Source of the DNA: Clostridium mobile
GTDB lineage: Bacteria; Bacillota; Clostridia; Clostridiales; Clostridiaceae
Assembly (NCBI RefSeq): GCF_018918285.1
Contig: NZ_JAHLQF010000004.1
Span: 124,001 to 188,000 of the forward strand
Direction of reading: 5' to 3'
Length of the DNA stretch: 64,000 bases
Shown here: piece after piece, positions 1-8,900 of the stretch
Numbering within the stretch: the stretch's first letter is position 1
How the letters are laid out: each line of letters starts with the position of its first letter
Program-made: the position numbers and the translations under genes
The notes under the pieces: generated by a model
Databases searched by the model: none
What the model saw: only the letters and a program-made list of their open reading frames with translations
What the model was told of the DNA's origin: nothing

Positions 1-1
1 T

Positions 2-760
2 GGAGATTATCTAAAAAATCTAGAACCTAATAAAATTCTATTTGGATGGGTACATGCTGTTCAAAATAGAGAGTTAACAGATTTATTATTAGAAAAAAGA
101 TTTAAATGTATAGCTTGGGAAGATATGTTTGAGGATGGAAGGCATAGTTTTTGGCGTAACAACGAAATTGCAGGAGAAGCTGCTGTAATGCAAGCCTTTC
201 AATTACACGGCATATTCCCTTATAACACTAAAGTTGCCATATTAGGAAGAGGTAATACCGCTAGAGGTGCCTATAGGATATTAAATGGACTAGGTGCAGA
301 TATTACAGTTTATAGCAGAAATATGGAATCACTGTTTAAAAAAGAAATAGGCAATTATGATGTTATAGTAAATGCAGTACTTTGGGATAATACAAGAGAA
401 GATCATATATTGTATAGAGAAGACTTAAAGAGAATGAAAAAAAACGCATTGATAATAGATGTAAGCTGCGACAATAGCAAAGCCATTGAAACCAGTATAC
501 CTACATCAATAGAAAATCCTATTTATTCTATTGATGGCATAGTTCATTATGTGGTAGACCATACCCCTTCACTTTTTTACAAGACCTCTTCTTTTGAGAT
601 AAGTAAAGAAGTGGCAAAATATTTGGATGTAATAATTGAGGGTAAGGAAAATAATAATAAAGTATTGCGTAACGCTATAATTATAAATGATGCCCAAATA
701 ATAGATGAAAAAATCGCTAAGACTCAAAGTAGACAGTTAAAGAAGAGACATATTGCATGA
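2..760 (+). CDS. ceo: N5-(carboxyethyl)ornithine synthase, 5'-truncated by window edge
   Basis: The reading frame is open from base 2, so the start lies outside the window; about 252 C-terminal residues are present against roughly 313 in the family. The protein resembles the alanine/saccharopine dehydrogenase-like enzymes that reductively condense ornithine (or lysine) with pyruvate using NAD(P)H. Visible support is the segment FEDGRHSFWRNNEIAGEAAV followed by a Rossmann dinucleotide loop (AILGRGNTARGAY) and a second strand with VYSRN. Nothing upstream can be seen. A perfect 10-bp hairpin at 830-860 follows the stop codon and probably ends transcription. The family assignment is by recognition; substrate specificity is inferred. 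Confidence 0.8.
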   Translation, partial: GDYLKNLEPNKILFGWVHAVQNRELTDLLLEKRFKCIAWEDMFEDGRHSFWRNNEIAGEAAVMQAFQLHGIFPYNTKVAILGRGNTARGAYRILNGLGADITVYSRNMESLFKKEIGNYDVIVNAVLWDNTREDHILYREDLKRMKKNALIIDVSCDNSKAIETSIPTSIENPIYSIDGIVHYVVDHTPSLFYKTSSFEISKEVAKYLDVIIEGKENNNKVLRNAIIINDAQIIDEKIAKTQSRQLKKRHIA

Positions 761-829
761 TTTAATGATTTAATAATTTAATCGCTAAGAAAATTGCATA
801 CTTTAATTTTTCATCTTTCATTGCAAGCA

Positions 830-860
830 AAAGAGATAGCCTTTTTTAGACTATCTCTTT
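830..860 (+). terminator. Hairpin terminator after ceo
   Basis: Perfect 10-bp stem (AAAGAGATAG / CTATCTCTTT) with loop CCTTTTTTAGA, followed by ACATTTT. The same loop sequence, AGCCTTT..AGACTATCT, recurs in hairpins at 4609, 5076 and 5920. Confidence 0.65.
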
Positions 861-863
861 ACA

Positions 864-1013
864 TTTTATCCGATGACTACCATCCGTAATACTCCCATCT
901 TCTACAAGTGAGAGATAACGGATGCTACGTCCCTGGATAAGTTCTTCTAAGCTTCAGTTGGAGTAAGTATTCCTTTTAAGCAAACTCCAGCTGAAGCTAA
1001 GAATCACTTGATA
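864..1013 (+). repeat. Dispersed element D, copy 1 (150 bp, two hairpins)
   Basis: This block matches 35767-35916 at 145 of 150 positions. It folds into a long outer helix (ATCC/GGAT, GAC/GTC, CATCCGT/ACGGATG, CTCCCA/TGAGAG with one mismatch) and a second hairpin (AGCTTCAG..GGAGT / ACTCCAGCTGAAGCT) bracketed by AAGTTCTT and AAGAATCACTT. It sits in the convergent gap between ceo and the M28 peptidase gene and has no open reading frame. It starts directly in the T-rich tail of the preceding hairpin, as copy 2 does. The rest of this gap (1014-1082) shows nothing I recognise. Confidence 0.85.
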
Positions 1014-1082
1014 AAATATTTTATCTCATAGCTAACTTTTTATAATATCTCCAATCTGTTTGGGATAAGATATAAGAATTAA

Positions 1083-2468
1083 CTAAAAATCTGATTCCAT
1101 GTTAGTATCTTCATTGATTAGGTAGAAATCTAACCTTTCTCTTGCATTTTTACTCTTGTGTAGATTTGGAGTATCCTTTCTTATTACATCATAAACTGAA
1201 ACTCCAACAATTTCTGTAGCAGTTCTTAATCTTTCTACACTTATTCTGTCTATAGTATCATAAGGTTGATGATACCAAGGTTCTAATTCAACAGTTACTG
1301 GGTCTCTCCAAATAAAGTTTGCTGAATCAATACCAGCTTCCCAGAAGGATACATGGTCACTTGCTCCACGCATAAATGGAGCTTTTATAACATCAGCATA
1401 TCCTAATCTTTCAGCAGTTGCTCTAGCTGTTTTTGAAACTAAATTATCCTGTCCATCTGTAACATTAACAAATAGTGTAGTTTGTTTTTCTCCAGCAGTT
1501 CCTACCATATCCATATTAAAGTTACCTATAATTCTATCTTTTTCATCCTGTGAAAGTTGAGAAACATAATATCTTGATCCAACTAATCCTACTTCCTCAG
1601 AACCAAAAGCTACAAAACGCACTTCTGTATCTATAGGGAAGGAAGAGAATATACGTGATAATTCTAATAGGGATACTACACCTGAAATATTATCACTTGC
1701 TCCTGGAGCCGTTGGAACTGAATCATAATGAGCAGACACTATAACAATATTTCCGCTATCTTTATTTTTATGTGGCTTTCTAGTAGCTATAATATTTTGA
1801 GATGTATCGTATCTATTAACCTGGAAGTTTACAGTAATTCCTTCTTTTAAAAGCATTTCTCCTGCTTCATTGTTTAGCGTAGCAAAAGGAATTTTGCTAG
1901 TTACTGAAGAAGAAATACTTAATCTACGCCAGTCATCATTTTGAATTATTACTGCTATAGCTCCAGCTTCTTCTGCATTTAAAAGTATTGTTCTATACAT
2001 GCTTGTGGTTTTTTCACTAACTTTTACAAGGGCGATTTTACCTGTTACCTTATCAGTAAATTCTTCTTTGGAGCCAAATCCACAGTCTATTACCTCTGAA
2101 GTTACTCCTCCTTCTGGAGTTAGAGGTGAGCCTTTAGTTACTTGTATATGTAAATCCATAGTTTCAGGTTGAAGGACTTTTAAATATCCTACATTATTTT
2201 CATAGTTAAATTCCTGCACTTCTACATCATAATGTTGTTTTTCAAATTCTGATATTATAAATTCTGCAGCCTTCTTCTCTTCTGGAGAACTAGCCACCTT
2301 AGGGCCAATATCCACGGATAAATATTTAAGGTTTTCCATCATTTTTTTAGTGCTAATTTTTGAGATAACCTTTTGATCAAAAGAAATTGGTGATGCATAA
2401 ACATTGAAGCTTAAACTTAAAGTTACAAGGCTAGTTAATAGGAAAGAAAGTCTTTTTTTAAGTTTCAT
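1083..2468 (-). CDS. Secreted M28-family zinc aminopeptidase with PA domain
   Basis: 461 residues. An N-terminal signal peptide (KLKKR then a hydrophobic run, probable cleavage after VYA at about residue 25) indicates export. A protease-associated insert covers about residues 115-215, and the M28 catalytic domain follows. The expected zinc ligands and catalytic residues are present: His247 (SAHYDS), Asp259 (ASDN), Glu291/Glu292 (SEEVG), Asp320 (NMDMVG) and His400 (WYHQPYD). It should remove N-terminal residues from peptides outside the membrane. The start has AAGGGGG eight bases upstream. It appears monocistronic. Substrate preference cannot be read from the sequence. Confidence 0.88.
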   Translation of the reverse strand: MKLKKRLSFLLTSLVTLSLSFNVYASPISFDQKVISKISTKKMMENLKYLSVDIGPKVASSPEEKKAAEFIISEFEKQHYDVEVQEFNYENNVGYLKVLQPETMDLHIQVTKGSPLTPEGGVTSEVIDCGFGSKEEFTDKVTGKIALVKVSEKTTSMYRTILLNAEEAGAIAVIIQNDDWRRLSISSSVTSKIPFATLNNEAGEMLLKEGITVNFQVNRYDTSQNIIATRKPHKNKDSGNIVIVSAHYDSVPTAPGASDNISGVVSLLELSRIFSSFPIDTEVRFVAFGSEEVGLVGSRYYVSQLSQDEKDRIIGNFNMDMVGTAGEKQTTLFVNVTDGQDNLVSKTARATAERLGYADVIKAPFMRGASDHVSFWEAGIDSANFIWRDPVTVELEPWYHQPYDTIDRISVERLRTATEIVGVSVYDVIRKDTPNLHKSKNARERLDFYLINEDTNMESDF

Positions 2469-2640
2469 TAATAAACCCCCTTAATATTTCTTAGTTTTCA
2501 CATTAATATAAATATGCTTGTCCCAATTTATTTATTACAATATTGATTTAGTGCACTACTTATTTATCGTAATATTTATCATAATATTTATTATATTTTT
2601 TATTTTCTGTATAATTATTTTATTAAGTGCAGATAGAAAA

Positions 2641-2671
2641 AGAGTAAGGATAATTTTAATTTCCTTACTCC
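2641..2671 (-). terminator. Hairpin terminator of the kinase gene
   Basis: Inverted repeat AGAGTAAGGA / TCCTTACTC with a 12-base AT loop, about 120 bases downstream of the minus-strand kinase gene. The remainder of the 325-bp gap 2469-2793 is AT-rich sequence, presumably holding the peptidase promoter near 2480-2560; no other feature is seen. Confidence 0.5.
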
Positions 2672-2793
2672 ACACTCTTATATATTAATTTAACTTCACT
2701 TAAATTTCTTATATATGTTTACATATATTTACTTATATTTATATATAATTTATAGTCGTCTATATTAATTTTTACAATTTTTTTCATTTTTAA

Positions 2794-4029
2794 TTACTTT
2801 ACTGCCACCAATAATCCCCCAGAAGCTGCTGGAGCTTGATGTAATGGCTCTAAATTCACAAATAAATTTTCCCTCTCATTAATCCAATTAAAAACCATAC
2901 AGGAATTTAAATTAGGTCTAAACATATTAACTGCTTCATCCTTTAAAAACATCTTCAAATTATATGCAGCATATATAAAGGCTGCTTTCTTCTTATTTTT
3001 ATCCTTATATTTTCTCATATTTATAAGCCCACAAGCTACCCCTGCTAAGTAAAAAGAAGGGTTATAAAGTACATTACGAGAGTCTGATACTACAAGTTTT
3101 ACATTCTCTCTAAGCTTTGGCATAAGCTGTCTTAAAAGGCTCATTCCTCTTCCTTGTGGTATATCCACATCCATTATTCCTTCACTTAAGCTATTACATG
3201 CTTTAATCCATAATTTTTTATCACAATTTTGATTAGTTTCTATGTAGTCCCCTAGAGTAATAGATTCAAGATATCTTAAATCATGAAACACATTACAATC
3301 CTCAAGCAAGTCACAAAAATCTATTATAATGGGTTTATCTTCAGTTATGATAATATTATCCCCTTGAAAATCTCCATGTGCATGAGAGGTTAAACAAGTT
3401 ATTTTTAATCCATTCCATACATCTTCATGATTGAAGAAATAATATGGATTAGGCAATATATTGTCAGTACCATCTAAAGATATCCATTTTATATCTTTAG
3501 GCACTCCAATTTCATCAAAGGATGCTTCATATTTTTCATCCATATATCTATAGGATAATTCATTTCTCATTATTTCTGAAGGTGAAATAACTTTCTTCTC
3601 ATGTTCTTTATTCCAGTTAAATAAGAACTTAGTTATTTTAGATATTATGCTATCTTTAAGATCATCTTCATTTAAGACTTTGTCTAAAAATGTTTCACTT
3701 TTATATATATGATCTCCTGCTAAGTCATAAAGATTAACATATAATAGAGTGTTTTTATATTTTATTTCATAATTAGTAATAAGCTTTGCTATATATTTAT
3801 GCATATTGTTTTTAGAAGCTATTTCATAGGCCTTATTAAATACTTCACTTTCATCGCAATTATTTATCTTCAAAATTCCTACTTTATTGTCATCACCATA
3901 TTCCACTAAATATACCTTGGCTCCTGATTTACCGCCACTAAATTTCTTTAATATCTCCACTGGTGCAATTTTATCTTGTAGTTCTTCACTTAAAGAATTT
4001 ATTTTACTCAGTATATCTGAAATCTCCAT
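2794..4029 (-). CDS. APH/choline-kinase-fold phosphotransferase, unknown substrate
   Basis: 411 residues from the ATG at 4029; a GTG four codons upstream is in frame, but AAGGTGG lies nine bases before the ATG and favours it. Kinase-fold marks are a glycine-containing N-terminal loop (FSGGKSGAKVYLVEY), a lysine strand (GILKI, Lys54), the catalytic loop HGDFQGDN (His218, Asp220, Asn225) and the metal-binding Asp of IIDFCD (Asp237). The family includes aminoglycoside, choline and homoserine kinases. At 411 residues this one is longer than typical resistance enzymes, and I would not infer antibiotic resistance. The acceptor substrate is unknown. It is a lone gene with its own terminator. Confidence 0.6.
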   Translation of the reverse strand: MEISDILSKINSLSEELQDKIAPVEILKKFSGGKSGAKVYLVEYGDDNKVGILKINNCDESEVFNKAYEIASKNNMHKYIAKLITNYEIKYKNTLLYVNLYDLAGDHIYKSETFLDKVLNEDDLKDSIISKITKFLFNWNKEHEKKVISPSEIMRNELSYRYMDEKYEASFDEIGVPKDIKWISLDGTDNILPNPYYFFNHEDVWNGLKITCLTSHAHGDFQGDNIIITEDKPIIIDFCDLLEDCNVFHDLRYLESITLGDYIETNQNCDKKLWIKACNSLSEGIMDVDIPQGRGMSLLRQLMPKLRENVKLVVSDSRNVLYNPSFYLAGVACGLINMRKYKDKNKKKAAFIYAAYNLKMFLKDEAVNMFRPNLNSCMVFNWINERENLFVNLEPLHQAPAASGGLLVAVK

Positions 4030-4156
4030 TTCTTTACCCACCTTATAAATAAATTATTTTGTTATATTTATTATAAGCGCTAATAATAAAAAACTCATGA
4101 CAAAATAGTTAATATATTATTAAATTTGAACTATTCTCACTATATAATTAGGCTTG

Positions 4157-4185
4157 TAAATATACTTAGCTCCTTTATGTTTTGC
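4157..4185. repeat. Element A, right half only
   Basis: TATACTTAGCTCCTTTATG followed by a TTTTGCAGATA flank matches the right arm and flank of the type A palindromes; the left arm is missing. Confidence 0.5.
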
Positions 4186-4235
4186 AGATAATTTCTCAAA
4201 GATAAATTTCTACAAAGTTAATTTGGTTCCGAAAT

Positions 4236-4302
4236 AGAGAGATAAGTACGTAATGAAGCCGCTCCAGAAAAAGTCGCTATTTCATTACATACTTATCTCT
4301 TT
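4236..4302 (+). repeat. Element A copy (palindrome)
   Basis: Arms AGAGATAAGTACGTAATGAA and TTTCATTACATACTTATCTCT surround the conserved centre GCCGCTCCAGAAAAAGTCGC. Flanks (TTCTACAAAGTTAATTTGGTT on the left, TTTTGTATTTTACGA on the right) are shared with other copies. Confidence 0.8.
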
Positions 4303-4377
4303 TGTATTTTACGAATATATTCTCAAATGTTGCTTATTGCACAGATTGTCACTAATTATTTATTGTACAAAATTTTT

Positions 4378-4553
4378 AAAAAATGCTATGTGATGCGCCC
4401 TATGCATCTGAGCAAAATTTAGAAATTCTTAATTTATTTTATAAAAGTGCCATTAAGATGCTGCACATGTTTCACCAAAGGGAGTTTTATAAAATAAATT
4501 TTAGAAGTTCTTATTGCAGCGGGATAGCATAATAATCATTGCATAGCATTTTT
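4378..4553 (+). repeat. Element C, copy 1 (deleted centre)
   Basis: About 175 bp matching 13471-13663 and the reverse complement of 38077-38268. Inverted ends (AAATGCTATG / CATAGCATTT) enclose inner inverted arms (TAGAAATTCTTAATTTATTTTA / TAAAATAAATTTTAGAAGTT) and a core, ATGCTGCACATGTTTCACC. Compared with the other copies it lacks about 18 bases (the GTCAGCATTAGGGAC segment). With the A copy at 4236 it fills the 617-bp gap 4030-4646. Confidence 0.8.
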
Positions 4554-4608
4554 CATTTGTTATATCCATAAATTAGTTTCTAAATTATAAATTTCTACAA
4601 ATATAAAA

Positions 4609-4637
4609 GAAAGATAGCCTTTTTAAGACTATCTTCC
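4609..4637 (-). terminator. Hairpin terminator of the 53-residue gene
   Basis: Stem GAAAGATAG / CTATCTTCC, with a T-rich tract on the minus strand beyond it, ten bases past the stop codon. Shares the AGCCTTTTT-type loop with 830, 5076 and 5920. Confidence 0.65.
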
Positions 4638-4646
4638 CATATATAA

Positions 4647-4808
4647 CTAATCTCTACAATTAATAGTAATATTAACTGTGTCACATTCAATTCTTATCTC
4701 TCCACATCTGTCAGAATCCCAGTCAGGTCTTCCCCATCTTTCAGCTTCTACATATTGATCTGCAGATACTTCATTATATCTAATATCTTTTTTAATTTCT
4801 TTCATCAT
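4647..4808 (-). CDS. Small Cys-containing protein (53 aa), paralogue 1
   Basis: Starts MMKEIKKDIR and ends CRD; the ATG pair follows GTGAGGTGA, a good ribosome binding site. I recognise no family. The C-terminal half SDRCGEIRI..DTVNI.INCR is shared almost exactly with the 50-residue protein at 5119-5271, while the middle is divergent and acidic/aromatic (ERWGRPDWD). Alternating Ile/Val/Asn residues suggest a beta-hairpin. Cys35, Cys42 and Cys51 could pair or bind metal. There is no signal peptide. Conservation between the copies, including the ribosome binding site, argues that it is a real gene. Upstream lies only a relic of the membrane-protein gene that precedes its paralogue. Confidence 0.7.
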   Translation of the reverse strand: MMKEIKKDIRYNEVSADQYVEAERWGRPDWDSDRCGEIRIECDTVNITINCRD

Positions 4809-4879
4809 ACTCACCTCACTTTACAAAGTTAAGTACATTATCCTTTTCAGGTTTTTAACAACTATATAAGAATAAAGTT

Positions 4880-4951
4880 GCCTCAATTAGTTTATTAAAA
4901 GTATTATTATAATCTATATTTTGTAAAAAAGTATGATAATCAAAAAAACAT
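4880..4951 (-). pseudogene. Relic of the 84-residue membrane-protein gene
   Basis: Read on the minus strand this aligns with the start of the gene at 5292-5546: the same TATATATG start context, the poly-T N-terminus, ATGGATTATAATAATA-like sequence and a GAGGCAAC block. The frame breaks at the fourth codon (ATG TTT TTT TGA), and about 130 bases that would encode the C-terminal region are deleted. The gene order relic then small Cys protein mirrors 5546-5119, so this is the decayed half of a tandem duplication (about 4605-5040 versus 5076-5640). Confidence 0.6.
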
Positions 4952-5075
4952 ATATAAAATATCAACTATTATTTAAATATATTATATATACTAATATTAT
5001 ATATACTATGCTTTGAAGTGTTACAGTTTTATTTATTATGTGCTCATTATATTTTCATCTAAATATCTAATTATA

Positions 5076-5106
5076 AAGAGACAGCCTTTTTTGAAGACTA
5101 TCTCTT
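5076..5106 (-). terminator. Hairpin terminator of the 50-residue gene
   Basis: Stem AAGAGACAG / CTATCTCTT (one G-T pair as RNA), just past the stop codon of the minus-strand gene. Same conserved loop family as 830, 4609 and 5920. Confidence 0.65.
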
Positions 5107-5118
5107 CTATATTTGTAT

Positions 5119-5271
5119 CTATGATCTACAATTAATTCTAATGTTAACTGTATCAGCTTTAATTCTTATTTCTCCACATCTATCAGATCTACTATTACCA
5201 GGTCTATTGCATCTATTATCTTCTTCATATCTATCTACGGATATAATATCTTTTTTAATTTCTTTCATCAT
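5119..5271 (-). CDS. Small Cys-containing protein (50 aa), paralogue 2
   Basis: Begins MMKEIKKDII and ends CRS, preceded by GTGAGGTGAGC as ribosome binding site. It shares the first nine residues and the C-terminal motif SDRCGEIRI..DTVNI.INCR with the 53-residue protein 300 bp away. Cys32 and Cys48 correspond to the two conserved cysteines. It starts 20 bases after the 84-residue membrane-protein gene, so the two are very probably co-transcribed. The family is unknown to me. Charge is high and there is no export signal, so it is probably cytoplasmic or associated with its membrane partner. Confidence 0.7.
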   Translation of the reverse strand: MMKEIKKDIISVDRYEEDNRCNRPGNSRSDRCGEIRIKADTVNIRINCRS

Positions 5272-5291
5272 GCTCACCTCACTTTATAAAG

Positions 5292-5546
5292 TTAAGTACG
5301 TTTCACATTTAAATTTATCTTATTTGCATTGATGATGGTCCTTCCAGAACCACTATCACCTTTAACTACTAGTGTTATCCTCTTTTTATTGTCCTTTTCT
5401 CCCAATTGAATTTTATCTATATCTTTAATATTTCTATCAAATATGCAAAGACGAGGTTGGCACAATAAGCTTATTAACGCTATTATTATAATCCATATTA
5501 TCGCAATCCATATTATTATAAAAAAGCACCATAAGAAAAAGAACAT
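5292..5546 (-). CDS. Small membrane protein with basic tail (84 aa)
   Basis: Residues 1-29 are almost entirely hydrophobic (MFFFLWCFF.. to ALISLLC), giving one membrane segment; the remaining 55 residues are charged and end GRTIINANKINLNVKRT. That ending resembles the C-terminal motif of the two neighbouring small proteins (I-x-A-x-x-V-N-I-x-I), suggesting a shared beta-hairpin. It is first in a two-gene unit with the 50-residue protein. The ribosome binding site is weak (AAGGGTTGG, distant). No known family recognised; a membrane-anchored partner of the small Cys protein is the natural guess. Confidence 0.55.
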   Translation of the reverse strand: MFFFLWCFFIIIWIAIIWIIIIALISLLCQPRLCIFDRNIKDIDKIQLGEKDNKKRITLVVKGDSGSGRTIINANKINLNVKRT

Positions 5547-5632
5547 ATATAAAACACCAACCCTTATTTAAATTTTTCTATATATAATATTATTATATAA
5601 AAAACACTTCAAAGTGCTACAGATTTATTCAT

Positions 5633-5668
5633 CGAAAGGTGCTTTTTTCACTACATACCTTATTTTCT
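5633..5668. repeat. Element A, degenerate right half
   Basis: GGTGCTTTTTTCACTACATACCTTATTTT resembles the right arm of element A (GCTTTTTCACTACATACTTAGC); no left arm is present. Confidence 0.4.
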
Positions 5669-5737
5669 GAATGATTATAGGAAATTAGTTACTTCATTGT
5701 AAATTTTTACAAGAATACATTAGTTTCGTAGATAAAT

Positions 5738-5793
5738 AGCTAATATATAGCGAATCCCATCTGGTAAAATTATCTATTCAACTATGTACTTAG
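5738..5793 (+). repeat. Element A, degenerate copy
   Basis: AGCTAATATATAGCGAATCC .. TCAACTATGTACTTAGCC keeps both arms with many changes; flanks (TTTCGTAGATAAAT, TTTTGTGCTTTGTAAATATA) match other copies. Together with the half copy at 5633 and the terminator at 5920 it accounts for the 416-bp gap 5547-5962. Confidence 0.55.
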
Positions 5794-5919
5794 CCATTTT
5801 GTGCTTTTGTGCTTTGTAAATATATTTTCAAATCTGAATTATAACAAATTAGTTTTTCAAATATTGATTTTTATAATTTAACCTATTGTTCACTTTTAAT
5901 TTTTCATTTTAAAAATTAA

Positions 5920-5950
5920 AGAGAGACAGCCTTTCTCAGACTATCTCTCT
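5920..5950 (-). terminator. Hairpin terminator of the surface-protein gene
   Basis: Stem AGAGAGACAG / CTATCTCTCT, immediately downstream of the minus-strand gene at 5963. Loop CCTTTCTCAGA belongs to the same family as the other three hairpins of this type. Confidence 0.7.
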
Positions 5951-5962
5951 TATTTGAATTAT

Positions 5963-8900
5963 TTATTCAGTCATTGCTACAACAGTTAATTTAAACTCTT
6001 TAGTTTCTTTTGCGTCACCTTTAGTAATTGTTGCTTTTAAAGTAACTTCTGCATCTTCTTGATCTTTTGCTGGTCTAGTTACTTTACCTTCAGTTGTAAT
6101 TACATTTTTATTAGTTGTCTCCCATGCAATAGTACAACCGTCTAATTCAGTTAGTAAATCAAGGTCAGCTTTAATTTCATTTTCTTTTCCAGTTGCAACT
6201 ACTGATAACTTAGCTTTAGCATCAACTACTGCTTGTTTGTCTGCTAATTTATCTTGGTCAACTTTTGATAATATATTTTCACTTGTAACTGCATCAAAGC
6301 TTACAGCTTTATTACCAGCTATATCTGTTACATAAGTTACGTCTGATTTCAATTTAACTGTAAATATTGAATCTTGTGTCATAGCACTATCTTCCATTGT
6401 TAATGCAACATAGTGTCTTCCATCTTTGTATGAATAAGCTGTCTTATAGTCGCTTCCTGATTTCATTACTTTATTGTCTCTTACTCTTATAACTTCAAAA
6501 TCAGCACCTATTAGATCCTTTGAAACTTTCGTATCATCTATTTTTTCAGTAAATGGAACTAATATTGTTTTGCCATCTACTGCTAATGTAGTTTGCTTAT
6601 CTGCTAATTTTAATTCAGGTTTTACTTTATCAGTAAAGCCAAGATATGAATTACCTGTAACTGTTCTACCTAATCTTGATTTAAAATCAGGTTTAACAGT
6701 TAATGTAATCTTATCTGTACTATAAAGTTCTTCAGATAATCTTACTATTGCTTTGCTTCCGTCAACTTCTACATTACTTACTGTATTTCCTGTTACTGTA
6801 AAGTCTTCAGAACCAATACCTTCACCTATAGTTTGATTGAATACTACTTCAATTGTTTTTGAATCTACTAAAGTTATATCATCTTTAGTATCATCATCTT
6901 TGTCTTTTGCAACTTCAAACTTAGTGTCATACTTGATTTCTTTTCTTTCAGCATATTGTGCCATGTTATTATCATTATGGTCTTTAACACCTTGAACTGT
7001 TACAAATTTAAGCTGTTTCTTATCATTAGGATATTTCTCAGGTAATACAAGCATAACTGATTTTCCATCTTCTAATACTTGAATGCTTGTTCCATCTGGG
7101 AAGTTTCTAGATGTAGCTGCACCATTTTCTTCGTATTCCATTAAATAGTTGTTAATATTTGTAATAGAACCACTTCCTTCTAAGGACATAGTTTTATTAA
7201 ATCTAACTATTATACGTCTTCCTTCTACATCTATATTCTCAACTTTAGGTTTTTCTGTATTTTTTATATCTATAACTTCTTCATAAGGTAGTATTGAGTT
7301 CTGTAATGTTGTAGTATCCTTTAATCCTTCAAGTTTTAAAGTATGCTCGCCTTCTTTTAAATCTTTATAGAAAGTAAGTATAGCAGTCTTGTTGTTATCT
7401 TCAGCTTTTATATTTTGTATGCTAACAGCTTTATCATCTTTATCTTTTAATGTGTAATTTTTCATTTCAGTAATATTTTCAATAGGTTTTGAGAACTTAA
7501 TTTTTATTTGCTTACTGCTATCTTTAACAACTTCAACTGAAGTAACTTCTGGTCTTGTTTGGTCAAGGTTAGCTGTTACTGCTATTGGTTTATCCTTTGG
7601 CATTTCATTATCAGAATAATCCTTTACTCCAGTGATATATAAGTTTACTTCATATGATGGTAACTTTCTATCACCTTTAAATTCAAACTCGTAAGTATCA
7701 TCTGAAATCTTTTCTACGTTAGTTTCAGAATTATTTTTTACTGTAGTTGAATTTGTTCTTGTCCAGTAAGTGTAGCTTCCACCTCTTACAGTTCCAACCT
7801 GAACTGGCTCACTAAACTTAACTCTTACTTTTTCAAATGTAGCTGTTACTTGTTCAACAACTGGTGCTGCTTTATCTTCAACAACGTTGAATTTCAAGTC
7901 TTTTGTAATCATTGTATAGTCAGTAAAATCTTTAATTCCTTTTACATTAATTGTGTGTTCTCCATCTGATAATTTTGAATATAGTTTTATTATAACTACT
8001 CTGCTATTATCAGCTTCTACTGTTCCTGCTAAATATTTATCATCGATTTTATATGAATCAGCTTTTTCTGCTACTTCTTTCTTTACTGGTTCTGAGAAAG
8101 TAAGTTTTACAGCTTTATTTCCTAAAGCTTCTACTTTTTCAATTTCTGGTAAAGCAGCATCTAATGTCTTGAATACTAAATCTTTAACTTCTAGCTTTTT
8201 ATCTCCTGATTCATTCTTAACATTTCTAATGCTTAATTTGTATTCTTTCTGATTTTCTAAAGCTTTATCATTGTCAAGTTTAACAGCTAATCTAACTGTC
8301 ATTCCATCATCTAATAAAACTGCTTTTTCAACTTCTCTTCCTTCATTTAAAGTATAGTTGTCTTTGTCTTCAGCAGTTTTCTTGTCAACTTTTTGAGTGA
8401 ATTTAACTTCGAAATCCTTAAGATTTTCGGATTTTATTCCATCAACTTTAAATTCAGTAACAACTGGGTTAACCATATCCTTGATTGAGCTTTCGATAGC
8501 TGAATCTAAGGATCCAGTTCCACCTACTAAGTAAATCTTAGTGTTGTCTTTGTGGTTTTCTTTTATATAGTCTTTAGCAGCACTTGTTGAAGCGTCAGAA
8601 TTCTTGCTTCCGCTTAGTACTACTGGAGCTCCTACTTTAGCAGCTGCAGCTGATGCAACTAATGCGTCTGCGAACTGAGTTGGAGTTGCTCCACCAAATG
8701 CCATGTATATGCTATCTAACTTTAAGTCATCTTTGAATTTCTTTAATACTTCTAAGTTAGTTGCGAATCTGTCTTTTCCTTCAGCAACTCTTGTTCCTTT
8801 TACGGAATCGATAACTGAAGTTGGTAATACTCCTGCTCCACCTACTGCTGAAACTGTTAAACCTTCAGCAACGTTTTTAACTACTGATGGAACTTCGTTT

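Noticed and set aside
2794-4029. Aminoglycoside resistance gene
   Set aside because: Only the general kinase motifs match; length and the rest of the sequence do not support a specific resistance enzyme.
5141-5332. 63-codon plus-strand frame
   Set aside because: Overlaps the minus-strand 50-residue gene, whose paralogue, ribosome binding site and conserved motif make it the real one.
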